From Spirochaetales bacterium (lineage in GTDB: Bacteria; Spirochaetota; Spirochaetia; SZUA-6; DRHE01), in the NCBI GenBank assembly GCA_016935715.1, contig JAFGQJ010000377.1, forward strand, positions 1 to 9,573: a stretch of 9,573 nucleotides of DNA, read 5' to 3'. The translations under genes and the position numbers were made by a program. Under the pieces are notes generated by a model. The model did no database searches. It was not told the origin of the DNA and saw only the letters and a list, made by a program, of their open reading frames with translations. Shown one piece after another: positions 1 to 6,251 of this stretch. Every line of letters starts with the position of its first letter. Position 1 is the stretch's first letter.

Positions 1-537
1 AACCTTGGCAAAGCTCTCCTGCCTCTGCTCCAGCCGTTTCGCTGCACCATCCGGGTTCACGATCCATGGCTTCCCGACAATTACCTGCGAGGCTTCGGGG
101 TCGAGCCCTGCGGTCTCGAAGAGCTCATGAAAAAATCCCGCATCGTCTTCATGCTCGCCGGAGCAACCACGGAGAATCGCGGAATGATCGGCAAGAGGGA
201 GCTCGGCTGGCTGCAGGACGGGGCGGCATTCATTCTTGCCAGCCGTGCATCCGTGGTCGATTTCGATGCGTTCACCGAAGCTCTCCGGAGCGGCAGATTC
301 ATGGCAGCAGTCGACGTTTTTCCCGAAGAACCCTTTGCCAGTGATCATCCGATTCGCGGCCTGGACAATGTGCTCCTGTCGGCTCACCGCGCCGGCGGGC
401 TGCCCGAAATCTACGAGCTGATGGGAGAAATGATCGTCGACGACCTGGGACTCGTTTTCGAGGGACTGGCTCCGGTGCGCCTTCAGAAAGCCGTGCGGGA
501 GCTGGTCACGAAGATGAGGAGCAAACCCGTAGCCTGA
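1..537 (+). CDS. D-isomer-specific 2-hydroxyacid dehydrogenase, C-terminal part (5' end outside window)
   Basis: The reading frame is open from base 1 and gives 178 residues, so this is roughly the last half of a protein of about 310-330 residues. It starts inside the Rossmann fold: NLGKAL at residues 1-6 is the end of the NAD(P)-binding GxGNxG loop. The family's three catalytic residues are present: Arg82 in LASRASVVD, Glu110 in DVFPEEP and His129 in NVLLSAHRAGG. The family reduces 2-keto acids to D-2-hydroxyacids, or the reverse, with NAD(P)H in the cytoplasm. The usual RG after the catalytic Arg site is RA here, a mild deviation. The substrate cannot be told from this fragment. An apparent start at 127 (MKKSRIVF) is internal, because the upstream frame encodes recognisable fold. 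The gene converges on the hydrolase, with 77 bases between them and no clear terminator. Confidence 0.9.
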   Translation, partial: NLGKALLPLLQPFRCTIRVHDPWLPDNYLRGFGVEPCGLEELMKKSRIVFMLAGATTENRGMIGKRELGWLQDGAAFILASRASVVDFDAFTEALRSGRFMAAVDVFPEEPFASDHPIRGLDNVLLSAHRAGGLPEIYELMGEMIVDDLGLVFEGLAPVRLQKAVRELVTKMRSKPVA

Positions 538-614
538 CCGAACACTACCCGACAGCGGTTGACAGCCGGGCACCGAACGGGTCGCGCGGGCCGTATCCAA
601 GGGTCAGAGCCGGC

Positions 615-1370
615 TCAAGACCCGGAAACCGAGGCCAGGAAGTCGCCGACCACCCGGCGGAATGCTTCGGGCTGCTGATCGTGGATCTCGTGGCCGCAGG
701 GAAACATCTCCAAACGCCCCTGCCCGGCACGTTCGACCAAAATGCGGGCGTACTCCGGCGGATTCAGGTAGTCGGTTTCTCCGAGCATCAGCAGCAGGGG
801 AGCCCGGATCCTGTCGGCAAGGTGGAGGCTGATGTCGCCGCCGGCGTCGACCATGCTCACGATCGCCTCCACCCATTCCTTTATCATGGGATTCGGATCA
901 TCGATCCCGTGCCGGGCCTTTACCTCGTCCGTGACCCAGGTGGCCGGGTAGTACTTCCTCACCTCCTCTCGCACAGCCGGGCCGAGAAAGCCGATGGCTC
1001 CCCAGACGCTGACCGAGCGGAACCGATCGGGATGCTTGCCCCCCAGGATCAGGCCGATCTCACCGCCGTCGGAAAATCCCAAGTAATGCACCCTGTCCAG
1101 ATCCAGAGCGTCCATGAAAGCGACGACGTCGTCGGCATCCGTGTAGTAGAAATCCGGCGGAAAACGCCGCGGCTTCGGCAGGGACGCGCCGTAGCCGCGC
1201 AGGGTCAGACCGAAAACGCGGTAGCTCTCCGCAAGCCAGTCAATCACCTCTCCAAGCTCATCCCGGGCGGTGCCGAGGAGCCCGTGTACCACGACAACCG
1301 GCTCCCCCTCCCCTTTTTCCTCGTAGTGCAGCGTCGCCCCGGTGGAAAGCTCAATCAGTTCGCCGTGCAT
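615..1370 (-). CDS. Alpha/beta hydrolase, valacyclovir-hydrolase (BPHL)-like
   Basis: This is a 251-residue alpha/beta-hydrolase-fold serine hydrolase, probably cytoplasmic, since no signal peptide is seen. The oxyanion-hole HG is at 29-30 (VVVVHGLLG). The nucleophile is Ser100 in GFSDGGEIGL, the acid Asp200 in LGETDYLNP and the base His227 in CGHEIHDQ, so the triad is intact. The GxSDGG elbow is the form seen in BPHL/valacyclovir-hydrolase-like proteins, which cleave esters of small molecules; enol-lactonase-like activity is an alternative. The frame is open back to 1421, but the ATG at 1370 is preferred: GGAGGT lies 6 nt upstream, and the protein then begins directly with the first beta strand. 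It is divergent from the amidohydrolase genes, with 124 bp between the starts. The real substrate is unknown. Confidence 0.9.
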   Translation of the reverse strand: MHGELIELSTGATLHYEEKGEGEPVVVVHGLLGTARDELGEVIDWLAESYRVFGLTLRGYGASLPKPRRFPPDFYYTDADDVVAFMDALDLDRVHYLGFSDGGEIGLILGGKHPDRFRSVSVWGAIGFLGPAVREEVRKYYPATWVTDEVKARHGIDDPNPMIKEWVEAIVSMVDAGGDISLHLADRIRAPLLLMLGETDYLNPPEYARILVERAGQGRLEMFPCGHEIHDQQPEAFRRVVGDFLASVSGS

Positions 1371-1376
1371 GTGTTG

Positions 1377-1382
1377 ACCTCC
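1377..1382 (-). promoter_or_regulatory. Ribosome binding site of the alpha/beta hydrolase
   Basis: GGAGGT on the minus strand, 6 nt before the ATG at 1370. It decides the start against the ATG at 1421, which would add 17 residues unlike the fold. Confidence 0.75.
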
Positions 1383-1393
1383 ATTCCGACCCC

Positions 1394-1421
1394 ACTGTAT
1401 CAGCTTCACGGCAAAAGGCAA
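1394..1421 (-). promoter_or_regulatory. Candidate promoter of the alpha/beta hydrolase
   Basis: On the minus strand, TTGCCT (1421-1416) and TACAGT (1399-1394) are separated by 16 nt. Each matches the sigma70 consensus at 4 of 6 positions. Transcription would start near 1387 and give a leader of about 17 nt that contains the GGAGGT. The match is moderate and was found by eye only. Confidence 0.35.
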
Positions 1422-1451
1422 GCCCCGGGGATCCTTGGAACCGGAAAGATC

Positions 1452-1474
1452 GACGGCTTGCGGGTAAAGCCGTC
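1452..1474. promoter_or_regulatory. Perfect 8-bp inverted repeat in the divergent promoter region (possible operator)
   Basis: GACGGCTT (1452-1459) and AAGCCGTC (1467-1474) are perfect reverse complements around a 7-nt centre. The repeat lies between the divergent hydrolase and amidohydrolase genes and overlaps the -35-like TTGCGG of the + strand gene. There is no T-run on either side, so an intrinsic terminator is unlikely. A regulator binding site acting on both directions is the better guess. Confidence 0.4.
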
Positions 1475-1486
1475 AGGCTGTAGACT
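1458..1486 (+). promoter_or_regulatory. Weak candidate promoter of the amidohydrolase pair
   Basis: TTGCGG (1458-1463), a 17-nt spacer and TAGACT (1481-1486) match the sigma70 consensus at 3/6 and 4/6 positions. The predicted transcription start is near 1493, only about 2 nt before the ATG at 1495. This fits with the lack of any Shine-Dalgarno sequence there and would make the mRNA leaderless. The call is tentative. Confidence 0.25.
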
Positions 1487-1494
1487 CGTATTAC

Positions 1495-2247
1495 ATGGTA
1501 ATCGACGCCCACGCCCACGCCGACGAGAACGACATCTGGGGCTGGTACGATCCGCCGGAGAAGCTCATCGCCCTGATGGACGAGGCCGGCATCGACATCT
1601 CGGTGGTTACCTCCTACTCCGATGAGCCCGGACCCTCTCCGGGCCTGAAAAACCTGGAACGCTATCTGGAGGCCCACCCGGACCGTCTGATCGGCTTTGC
1701 CCGCATCGACCCCAAGTTCGGAGACAGCTCGGTGAAGCTGCTGCAGCGGGTGATCCGGGAAAACCCGCTGATGCGGGGCCTGAAGCTCCATCCGATCTCC
1801 AATCTGGTCAAGCCGTACGCGGAGCGCTGCGTCGAGCTGATGCGCGCCGCCGGACAGCTGGGCGTGCCCGTGTTCATCCACTGCGGCGATGCGGTGCCCG
1901 CCCTTCCCCTGCAGATTGGCAAGGGCGCCGCCCTGTGCCCGGACACGACGATCATCTGTCACCTGGGAGGCTACTTTCACGCAGAGGAGATCATCCGGGT
2001 AGCCGAGCGCCGGCCCAACCTGGTGCTGGACACCTCCTCCTGTCCCTACCCGGCATCGATCCGCCGGGCGATCGAAGTACTGGGTCCGGAACGCGTCGTC
2101 TTCGCCTCCGACAGCCCGGCTGGAGACCCGATCTCGGAGCTTCAGAAGATCCGCATGCTCGGGCTGCCGCAGGAGACGGAGCGGCAGCTGCTGTGGCGGA
2201 ACATCGCCCGCCTGCTGCACCTCGAGATCGCGGAGGACGAGGCATGA
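1495..2247 (+). CDS. Amidohydrolase-2 family metal-dependent hydrolase (complete metal site)
   Basis: This 250-residue TIM-barrel protein belongs to the Amidohydro_2 (COG2159) type and is probably a cytoplasmic Zn-dependent hydrolase or decarboxylase. The expected ligands are all present: His6 and His8 in IDAHAH, His129 in VFIHCGD, His156 in CHLGGY and the catalytic Asp206 in FASDSP. Lys98 lies in GLKLHP, a common family motif. The start is firm because the HxH motif begins at residue 6, as is usual in the family, and no other start codon lies between it and the upstream in-frame TAA. Unusually for this window, no Shine-Dalgarno sequence precedes the ATG. The last bases overlap the next gene as ATGA, so the two are translationally coupled. 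The family covers decarboxylases, lactonases and amidases, and the substrate cannot be told. Confidence 0.88.
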   Translation: MVIDAHAHADENDIWGWYDPPEKLIALMDEAGIDISVVTSYSDEPGPSPGLKNLERYLEAHPDRLIGFARIDPKFGDSSVKLLQRVIRENPLMRGLKLHPISNLVKPYAERCVELMRAAGQLGVPVFIHCGDAVPALPLQIGKGAALCPDTTIICHLGGYFHAEEIIRVAERRPNLVLDTSSCPYPASIRRAIEVLGPERVVFASDSPAGDPISELQKIRMLGLPQETERQLLWRNIARLLHLEIAEDEA

Positions 2248-2990
2248 TCGACGCCCACGTCTTCGTCGGCCGGTCCCTCTACGAAAACTCGCTGGAACCC
2301 TCCAGTCTGCTCGAAACCATGGAAGCTCTGGGCGTAGCCGCCGCGGTGATCCGCCCCCTGAAGCCCGTCGACTTCGACATGGACGCCGCCAACCGGCGGG
2401 TTGCCGAGCTCCAGTCCGGGGAGCCCCGGCTGGTTGGTTTCGCCAGGGTCAACCCTCTCGAGCCCGGCGCCCCGGAACAGGCGCGGCGGGCCGTGGAGGA
2501 GTACGGCCTCAAGGGTCTGCACCTCCACCCGTGGGAGGAGAATTGCCCGGTCAACTCGCCGAAGGTGGACGGGGTCATCCGGGCTCTCGGAGACAGGGTT
2601 CCGGTGTACGTATCCACGGGCTTTCCGGTCGTTTCCCATCCGCTCCAGCTCCAGGAACTGGCCGAGCGCCACCCGCAGACGCTGTTCATAGCGGCCCACG
2701 GAGGACAGCAGGACAACTCGGGAATGAGCTTCGAGGACTCCCTCGTCGTGGCCCGGGAAACTCCGAACGTGCTCTTCGACGTGGCCGGGGTGTACCGCCG
2801 GGATTTCATCGAGCTCCTCGTCGAAACGGCCGGCTCCGAGCGGGTCCTGTTCGGCAGCTGCACCCCCTACATGGACATGGCCCTGGAGATCGTGCGGGTA
2901 CGGGCTACCCACCTCCCGGAGCAGGCGAAGCGGAACATCTTTCACGACAATGCCGCCCGCCTGCTGGGCATCGGTGCGCCGGGATCGTGA
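2244..2990 (+). CDS. Amidohydrolase-2 family homologue with degenerate metal site (probable pseudoenzyme or partner subunit)
   Basis: These 248 residues have the same fold and layout as the gene before it and align nearly without gaps at the motifs. Only two classical ligands remain: His5 in IDAHVF and His152 in AAHGGQ. The second His of HxH is Phe7, the strand-5 His is Ser124 (VYVSTGF versus VFIHCGD), and the catalytic Asp is Cys206 (FGSCTP versus FASDSP). The Lys of GLKLHP is His93. The frame is intact, and GGAGG at 2232-2236 precedes the ATG, which overlaps the upstream TGA. The protein is therefore probably made but not a standard metallohydrolase. It may be a non-catalytic partner of the upstream enzyme, or may use another metal arrangement; both are inference. 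Confidence 0.82.
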   Translation: MIDAHVFVGRSLYENSLEPSSLLETMEALGVAAAVIRPLKPVDFDMDAANRRVAELQSGEPRLVGFARVNPLEPGAPEQARRAVEEYGLKGLHLHPWEENCPVNSPKVDGVIRALGDRVPVYVSTGFPVVSHPLQLQELAERHPQTLFIAAHGGQQDNSGMSFEDSLVVARETPNVLFDVAGVYRRDFIELLVETAGSERVLFGSCTPYMDMALEIVRVRATHLPEQAKRNIFHDNAARLLGIGAPGS

Positions 2991-3043
2991 CCGGGCCGGG
3001 GCGGACTCGCAGGGAAAACGGTGGCGGCGGGAGGATCTGCATC

Positions 3044-3463
3044 GTGTCTAAGATCTTCCTGGATACGAACGTGCTGCTGTATACGCTGGATCAAAACGAC
3101 GAGAAACGGCAGGAGCAAGCGCAAGCCCGGATGATCCTCCAGCGGGTCACCGAAGACGACAATCCGGTCATCTCCACGCAGGTTATGCAGGGGTTCTACG
3201 TGGCCGGCGCGTCGCAGCTAGGGGCAGACCCCCTGCTGGCGAAGAGCATCATCCATTCCTTTGAGAACATGTAGGTCGTACAGGTCGATCCCAGTCTCAT
3301 CGGCGAGGCGATCGATGTGAGCATCCTGAACCGGATCTCCTTACGGGATGCCCTGGTGGTTGCCGCGGCTGAGTGCGCAAAATGCTCGACCCTGTACAAC
3401 GAAGATCTGAATCCCGGGCAGATCATTCGGGGTGTGCGGATCGAGAATCCTTTCAGCTCCTGA
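3044..3463 (+). pseudogene. PIN-domain (VapC-like) toxin, interrupted by in-frame TAG
   Basis: A GTG start with GGGAGG 9 nt upstream (3029-3034) opens a frame reading VSKIFLDTNVLLYTLD, the typical PIN-domain start with catalytic Asp7. After 76 residues a TAG stands at 3272-3274. The same frame then continues for 62 residues with the family's C-terminal half (SLRDALVVAAAE with Asp102; TLYNEDLNPGQIIRGVRIENPF with Asp121) to TGA at 3461-3463. Restoring the TAG gives 139 residues, a normal PIN length. The conserved Glu of the QVLQEFY motif is Gly50 (GGG) here. Five other genes in the window end in TAG, so this TAG is most likely a true stop. There is room for no antitoxin gene in the 53 bases upstream. 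Intact members are RNases of toxin-antitoxin systems; this copy looks dead. Confidence 0.85.
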
Positions 3464-3470
3464 CATAACT

Positions 3471-3491
3471 GCCGTTCCTTGACAGGACGGC
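3471..3491. promoter_or_regulatory. Imperfect inverted repeat over the -35 box of the transporter promoter
   Basis: GCCGTTCCT and AGGACGGC face each other around TGAC, with one bulged T. The repeat contains the -35 hexamer. No T-run follows, so it is a poor terminator for the PIN gene. It could be an operator at which a bound repressor blocks the promoter. Confidence 0.35.
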
Positions 3492-3507
3492 GGGAGGAGT
3501 TAATAAT
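3479..3507 (+). promoter_or_regulatory. Strong sigma70-type promoter of the ABC importer operon
   Basis: A perfect -35 TTGACA (3479-3484), a 17-nt spacer and AATAAT (3502-3507, 5 of 6 matches) form the best promoter in the window. Transcription should start near 3514, giving a leader of about 72 nt. Its last part (about 3557-3574) is A-rich and should be unstructured before the ribosome site AGGAGA at 3575-3580. Confidence 0.65.
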
Positions 3508-3585
3508 CAGAAGCTGAGGACGGGCTTTGCCTCTGCCCGGGGCCCGAAGCTCCCTCGAAAAACAACAATCAAAAAGGAGATTGTC

Positions 3586-5172
3586 ATGAAAAGAACTCTT
3601 GTGCTCGTTCTCGTGCTGCTGGCCGTCCTGGCCGCCGCGGTATACGCCGGCGGCAAGGGCGAGGAGCAGCCGGCCGCGGAACCCGCTGCGGCCGCCGCAG
3701 CCGGTCCCCGAAGCGGCGGCACCCTCACCTTCGGCGTCTACCGGCCGATTCCCAACCTGGCCTACTACCAGGCTTACGACGCATCCAACAACCTGACGGC
3801 GGTGGCCATCTGGGACACGGTGCTGCGCTTCAACGAGAAGGGTGAGATCATCCCCGGTCTGGCCGAATCCTGGGAAGTAAAGGGGGATGACACCATCGTG
3901 CTGCACCTCCGCGACGGGGTGAAGTTCCACGACGGGACAACCATGGAGGCGCAGGACGTGGTGGCCAGCCTGGAGTTCGCCCTCAACCCGGATGCCAAGA
4001 GCCCGATGGCCTGGATGCTCGATCCCATCGAAAGCCTCGAGGCGGTGGACGCGAAAACCGTGCAGATCAAAACCGGAGCGGTGGTCGACGTGCTGAACGC
4101 CCTGGCAACCCCCGTGGGCGGGGTGAGCAGCCAGGAAGCGATCACAAAGTACGGTATCGGCCTGGGCGAAAACCCCATCGGTGCCGGCCCCTTCAAGCTG
4201 GAACGCTGGGACCGGGGCAGCCAGGTGGTGCTGAGCCGTTTCGAGGACTACTGGGAAGAGGGCAAGCCCTACCTGGACAAGGTCGTGTTCAAGATCATCC
4301 TCGAGGAGTTTACCCGCCTGAGCAGCCTGCGCATGGGAGACCTCGACATCGTCTACAACCTCTCCTTCGCCAATGTCGAGCAGGTGGAGGGCAACGAGGG
4401 ATTCAACACGAACATCTTCGGCACCTACATCGTCTACTACCTGGCCCTGAACATGAAGAAGGAGCCCTTCAGCGACGTGCGGGTTCGCCGGGCTCTGAAT
4501 TACGCCATCGATCGAAACGCCATCACCAGGGCGGTCACCCGCGGCTATGCCGAGCCGGCGATCACGGACATCGCCCCTGAAATGGCCGGTTCTCTCGCGG
4601 GCGTTCGGGAACCCTACCCCTACGACCCGGACAAGGCCAAGGAGCTGCTCCGGCAGGCGGGCTACCCGAACGGCTTCTCGATGAAGCTGCTCGTGGGATC
4701 CAACTCTCCCGATGCCGAAACAGGGGTCGTGCTCCAGGAGTACTACAAGAAGATCGGCGTGGAGGTGGAGCTCATATCCGAGGAGTCCAGCACCCTGTGG
4801 AACCATCTGCAGGCGGGCAACTACGAGGATGCGGCCATGAGCTTCTGGTACCCGGACTTCCCCGACGCTGCCGGTACCCTGGTGCCTTTCTGCTACTCCA
4901 CCAACACGCCCCCGGACGGCTGCTGCAATTTCTCCTACTACGCCAATCCTGAGGTGGACGCACTCCTAGATCAGGCCGCCGCGGAAACGGATCTCGAGCG
5001 CAGGGCCGGGCTGTTCCAGGAAGTCAACGAGATCATCTACGAGGAAGCTCCCCGGGTGTGGATCTACCATATCAAGGAAGCGATGCCCGCCTCGGTCAAG
5101 GTCGAGGGCCTGAATCCGGGACCGATGTTCTTCTTCCAGCACTTCCTTCAGGACGTCTGGCTGGCCGAGTAG
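3586..5172 (+). CDS. Periplasmic substrate-binding protein of a peptide/nickel-type (family 5) ABC importer
   Basis: This 528-residue protein captures the ligand outside the inner membrane and delivers it to the permease pair encoded next. Residues 1-21 form a signal peptide (MKRT, then a Leu/Val/Ala core) with a likely signal peptidase I site VYA|GG. There is no lipobox Cys. An Ala/Glu/Pro linker (22-40) leads to GGTLTFG, where the fold starts. The family-5 signature is clear: LAESWEV at 92-98, LRDGVKFHDG at 108-117, GAGPFKLERW at 199-208 and VRRALNYAIDR at 300-310. Three cysteines lie close together near the C-terminus (436, 446, 447). AGGAGA 5 nt before the ATG supports the start. Oligopeptides are the default ligand guess, but the family also binds sugars, opines and nickel. 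Confidence 0.93.
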   Translation: MKRTLVLVLVLLAVLAAAVYAGGKGEEQPAAEPAAAAAAGPRSGGTLTFGVYRPIPNLAYYQAYDASNNLTAVAIWDTVLRFNEKGEIIPGLAESWEVKGDDTIVLHLRDGVKFHDGTTMEAQDVVASLEFALNPDAKSPMAWMLDPIESLEAVDAKTVQIKTGAVVDVLNALATPVGGVSSQEAITKYGIGLGENPIGAGPFKLERWDRGSQVVLSRFEDYWEEGKPYLDKVVFKIILEEFTRLSSLRMGDLDIVYNLSFANVEQVEGNEGFNTNIFGTYIVYYLALNMKKEPFSDVRVRRALNYAIDRNAITRAVTRGYAEPAITDIAPEMAGSLAGVREPYPYDPDKAKELLRQAGYPNGFSMKLLVGSNSPDAETGVVLQEYYKKIGVEVELISEESSTLWNHLQAGNYEDAAMSFWYPDFPDAAGTLVPFCYSTNTPPDGCCNFSYYANPEVDALLDQAAAETDLERRAGLFQEVNEIIYEEAPRVWIYHIKEAMPASVKVEGLNPGPMFFFQHFLQDVWLAE

Positions 5173-5194
5173 CTCTACCGGTCGATCATTTGCA

Positions 5195-5253
5195 CCCGGC
5201 GGGACGTCCTCTGATGGAGCTCCCACAGAGGCTATCCCGCCGGGCTCCATTTT
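5195..5253 (+). terminator. Intercistronic hairpin (attenuator / mRNA stabiliser) between binding protein and permease genes
   Basis: CCCGGCGGGA (5195-5204) pairs perfectly with TCCCGCCGGG (5235-5244). Inside it CCTCTG (5208-5213) pairs with CAGAGG (5226-5231). Only TTTT (5250-5253) follows, after a five-base gap, so termination would be partial at best. The site, 22 nt after the binding-protein stop and 46 nt before the permease start, is where importer operons commonly carry a structure that protects the upstream mRNA or limits read-through, favouring excess binding protein. Confidence 0.7.
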
Positions 5254-5281
5254 CAGCAAACTCTCTGATCCGGGGTAGAAA

Positions 5282-5289
5282 GGAAGGAG
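5282..5289 (+). promoter_or_regulatory. Ribosome binding site for a TTG start
   Basis: GGAAGGAG ends 9 nt before the TTG at 5299. An in-frame TAA lies directly upstream of that TTG, so translation cannot begin earlier. The first in-frame ATG (5461) would remove the first membrane segment. The TTG is thus the best start. Confidence 0.7.
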
Positions 5290-5298
5290 CAACGGTAA

Positions 5299-6249
5299 TT
5301 GAGCGCAGAGCTGCTGGTGTTCATCATCCGCCGAATCATCACCGCAACCCTGACCGTGGTAGCCGTCTCCCTGGTGATATTTCTGCTGCTCCAGGCCGCG
5401 CCGGGCGATCCGGTTACGACCCTGACCGCGGGTCACAAGGTTCCGCCCGAGCGCATCGAGATGATCCGCAGGTCCCTGAACCTGGACAAGCCCTTCTACA
5501 TGCAGTACTGGCTGTGGCTCAGCGGGATTTTCCGCGGGGATTTCGGTACCTCCTTCTTCAGGGACGTGAAGGTCAGCCGCCTCATCGTGGAGCGGCTTCC
5601 CGTGTCGCTGCAGCTGGTGTTGCTGAGCGGGATGCTGACTCTGCTGCTGGCCATTCCGACCGGAGCGGCCGCCGCCCTGCGGGAGGGCCGCCCCCTGGAT
5701 CACATCCTGATCACCCTGTCGATCATCTCGGCTTCCACCCCGGTCTTCGTGGTGGGACTGCTGCTGATCATCATCTTCTCTCTTTGGCTCGGCTGGCTGC
5801 CTCCGATGGGACTGGAGAAATTCCTGGACGTGAAGCGCCTGATCCTGCCCTGCTCCGCCCTGTCCCTGACTTTCGTCGGCCTGCTGTTCCGCATGCTGCG
5901 GGCCAGCATGATCGAGGAACTGGACAAGGACTACGTGGTCAAGGACCTGGCCATGGGCCTGCCCCGCGCCAAGATCGTGATCCGTGTCTTCAAGAACTCC
6001 CTGGCCCCCGTGCTGACCATATCTGGGTTCATGATCGGTTCCTACATCGTCTTTGCCGTGCTGATCGAGTACGTGTTCGGTCTCGGGGGGATCGGCAGCC
6101 TGCTTGTGGACGCCACCCTGCGCCAGGATTTCCCCATCGTTCTCGGCCTGACGGTGTTCATATCGATCGTGTTCGTGGTTTCCAACTTTCTCGTGGACCT
6201 GCTCTACGGGGTCCTGGATCCCCGGATCCGCTACACGGCCAGGAAGTGA
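5299..6249 (+). CDS. ABC importer permease, DppB/OppB type
   Basis: This 316-residue inner-membrane subunit forms one half of the transport channel. It has six hydrophobic segments (about 8-32, 100-127, 134-165, 180-200, 238-270 and 278-305). The family marks are QAAPGDP after the first segment (32-38) and the cytoplasmic EAA-like coupling loop around DLAMGLPRAKIVIRVFKNSLAP (216-237), with the key Gly220 in place. This loop docks on an ATPase. It starts with TTG behind a good ribosome site. The gene ends 2 nt before the second permease, so both are made from one message. It lies 126 nt after the binding-protein gene, beyond the hairpin. Substrate specificity is not visible. Confidence 0.92.
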   Translation: MSAELLVFIIRRIITATLTVVAVSLVIFLLLQAAPGDPVTTLTAGHKVPPERIEMIRRSLNLDKPFYMQYWLWLSGIFRGDFGTSFFRDVKVSRLIVERLPVSLQLVLLSGMLTLLLAIPTGAAAALREGRPLDHILITLSIISASTPVFVVGLLLIIIFSLWLGWLPPMGLEKFLDVKRLILPCSALSLTFVGLLFRMLRASMIEELDKDYVVKDLAMGLPRAKIVIRVFKNSLAPVLTISGFMIGSYIVFAVLIEYVFGLGGIGSLLVDATLRQDFPIVLGLTVFISIVFVVSNFLVDLLYGVLDPRIRYTARK

Positions 6250-6251
6250 AG

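Noticed and set aside
538..614. Shared terminator between the dehydrogenase and hydrolase genes
   Set aside because: Only short CCCG/CGGG complementarities are present, with no stable stem and no T-run on either strand.
681..1625. Plus-strand open frame opposite the alpha/beta hydrolase
   Set aside because: The minus-strand frame has an intact catalytic triad and a good ribosome site; the + frame has no domain and runs through the divergent promoter region into another gene.
3272..3274. TAG in the PIN gene as a recoded sense codon
   Set aside because: TAG ends five other genes in this window (the binding protein, second permease, both ATPases and the lipoprotein), and the PIN domain also has a catalytic Glu-to-Gly change, so decay is the simpler reading.
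3196..4806. Long minus-strand open frame (536 codons) opposite the binding-protein gene
   Set aside because: It mirrors a well-supported + strand gene in GC-rich DNA, has a composition rich in His, Val, Gln and Asp typical of antisense frames, and shows no recognisable domain.
5058..6251. Upstream extension of the second permease frame (open back to 5058)
   Set aside because: The extension overlaps the first permease in another frame and encodes Pro/Arg/Gly-rich sequence; the family N-terminus fits the ATG at 6252.
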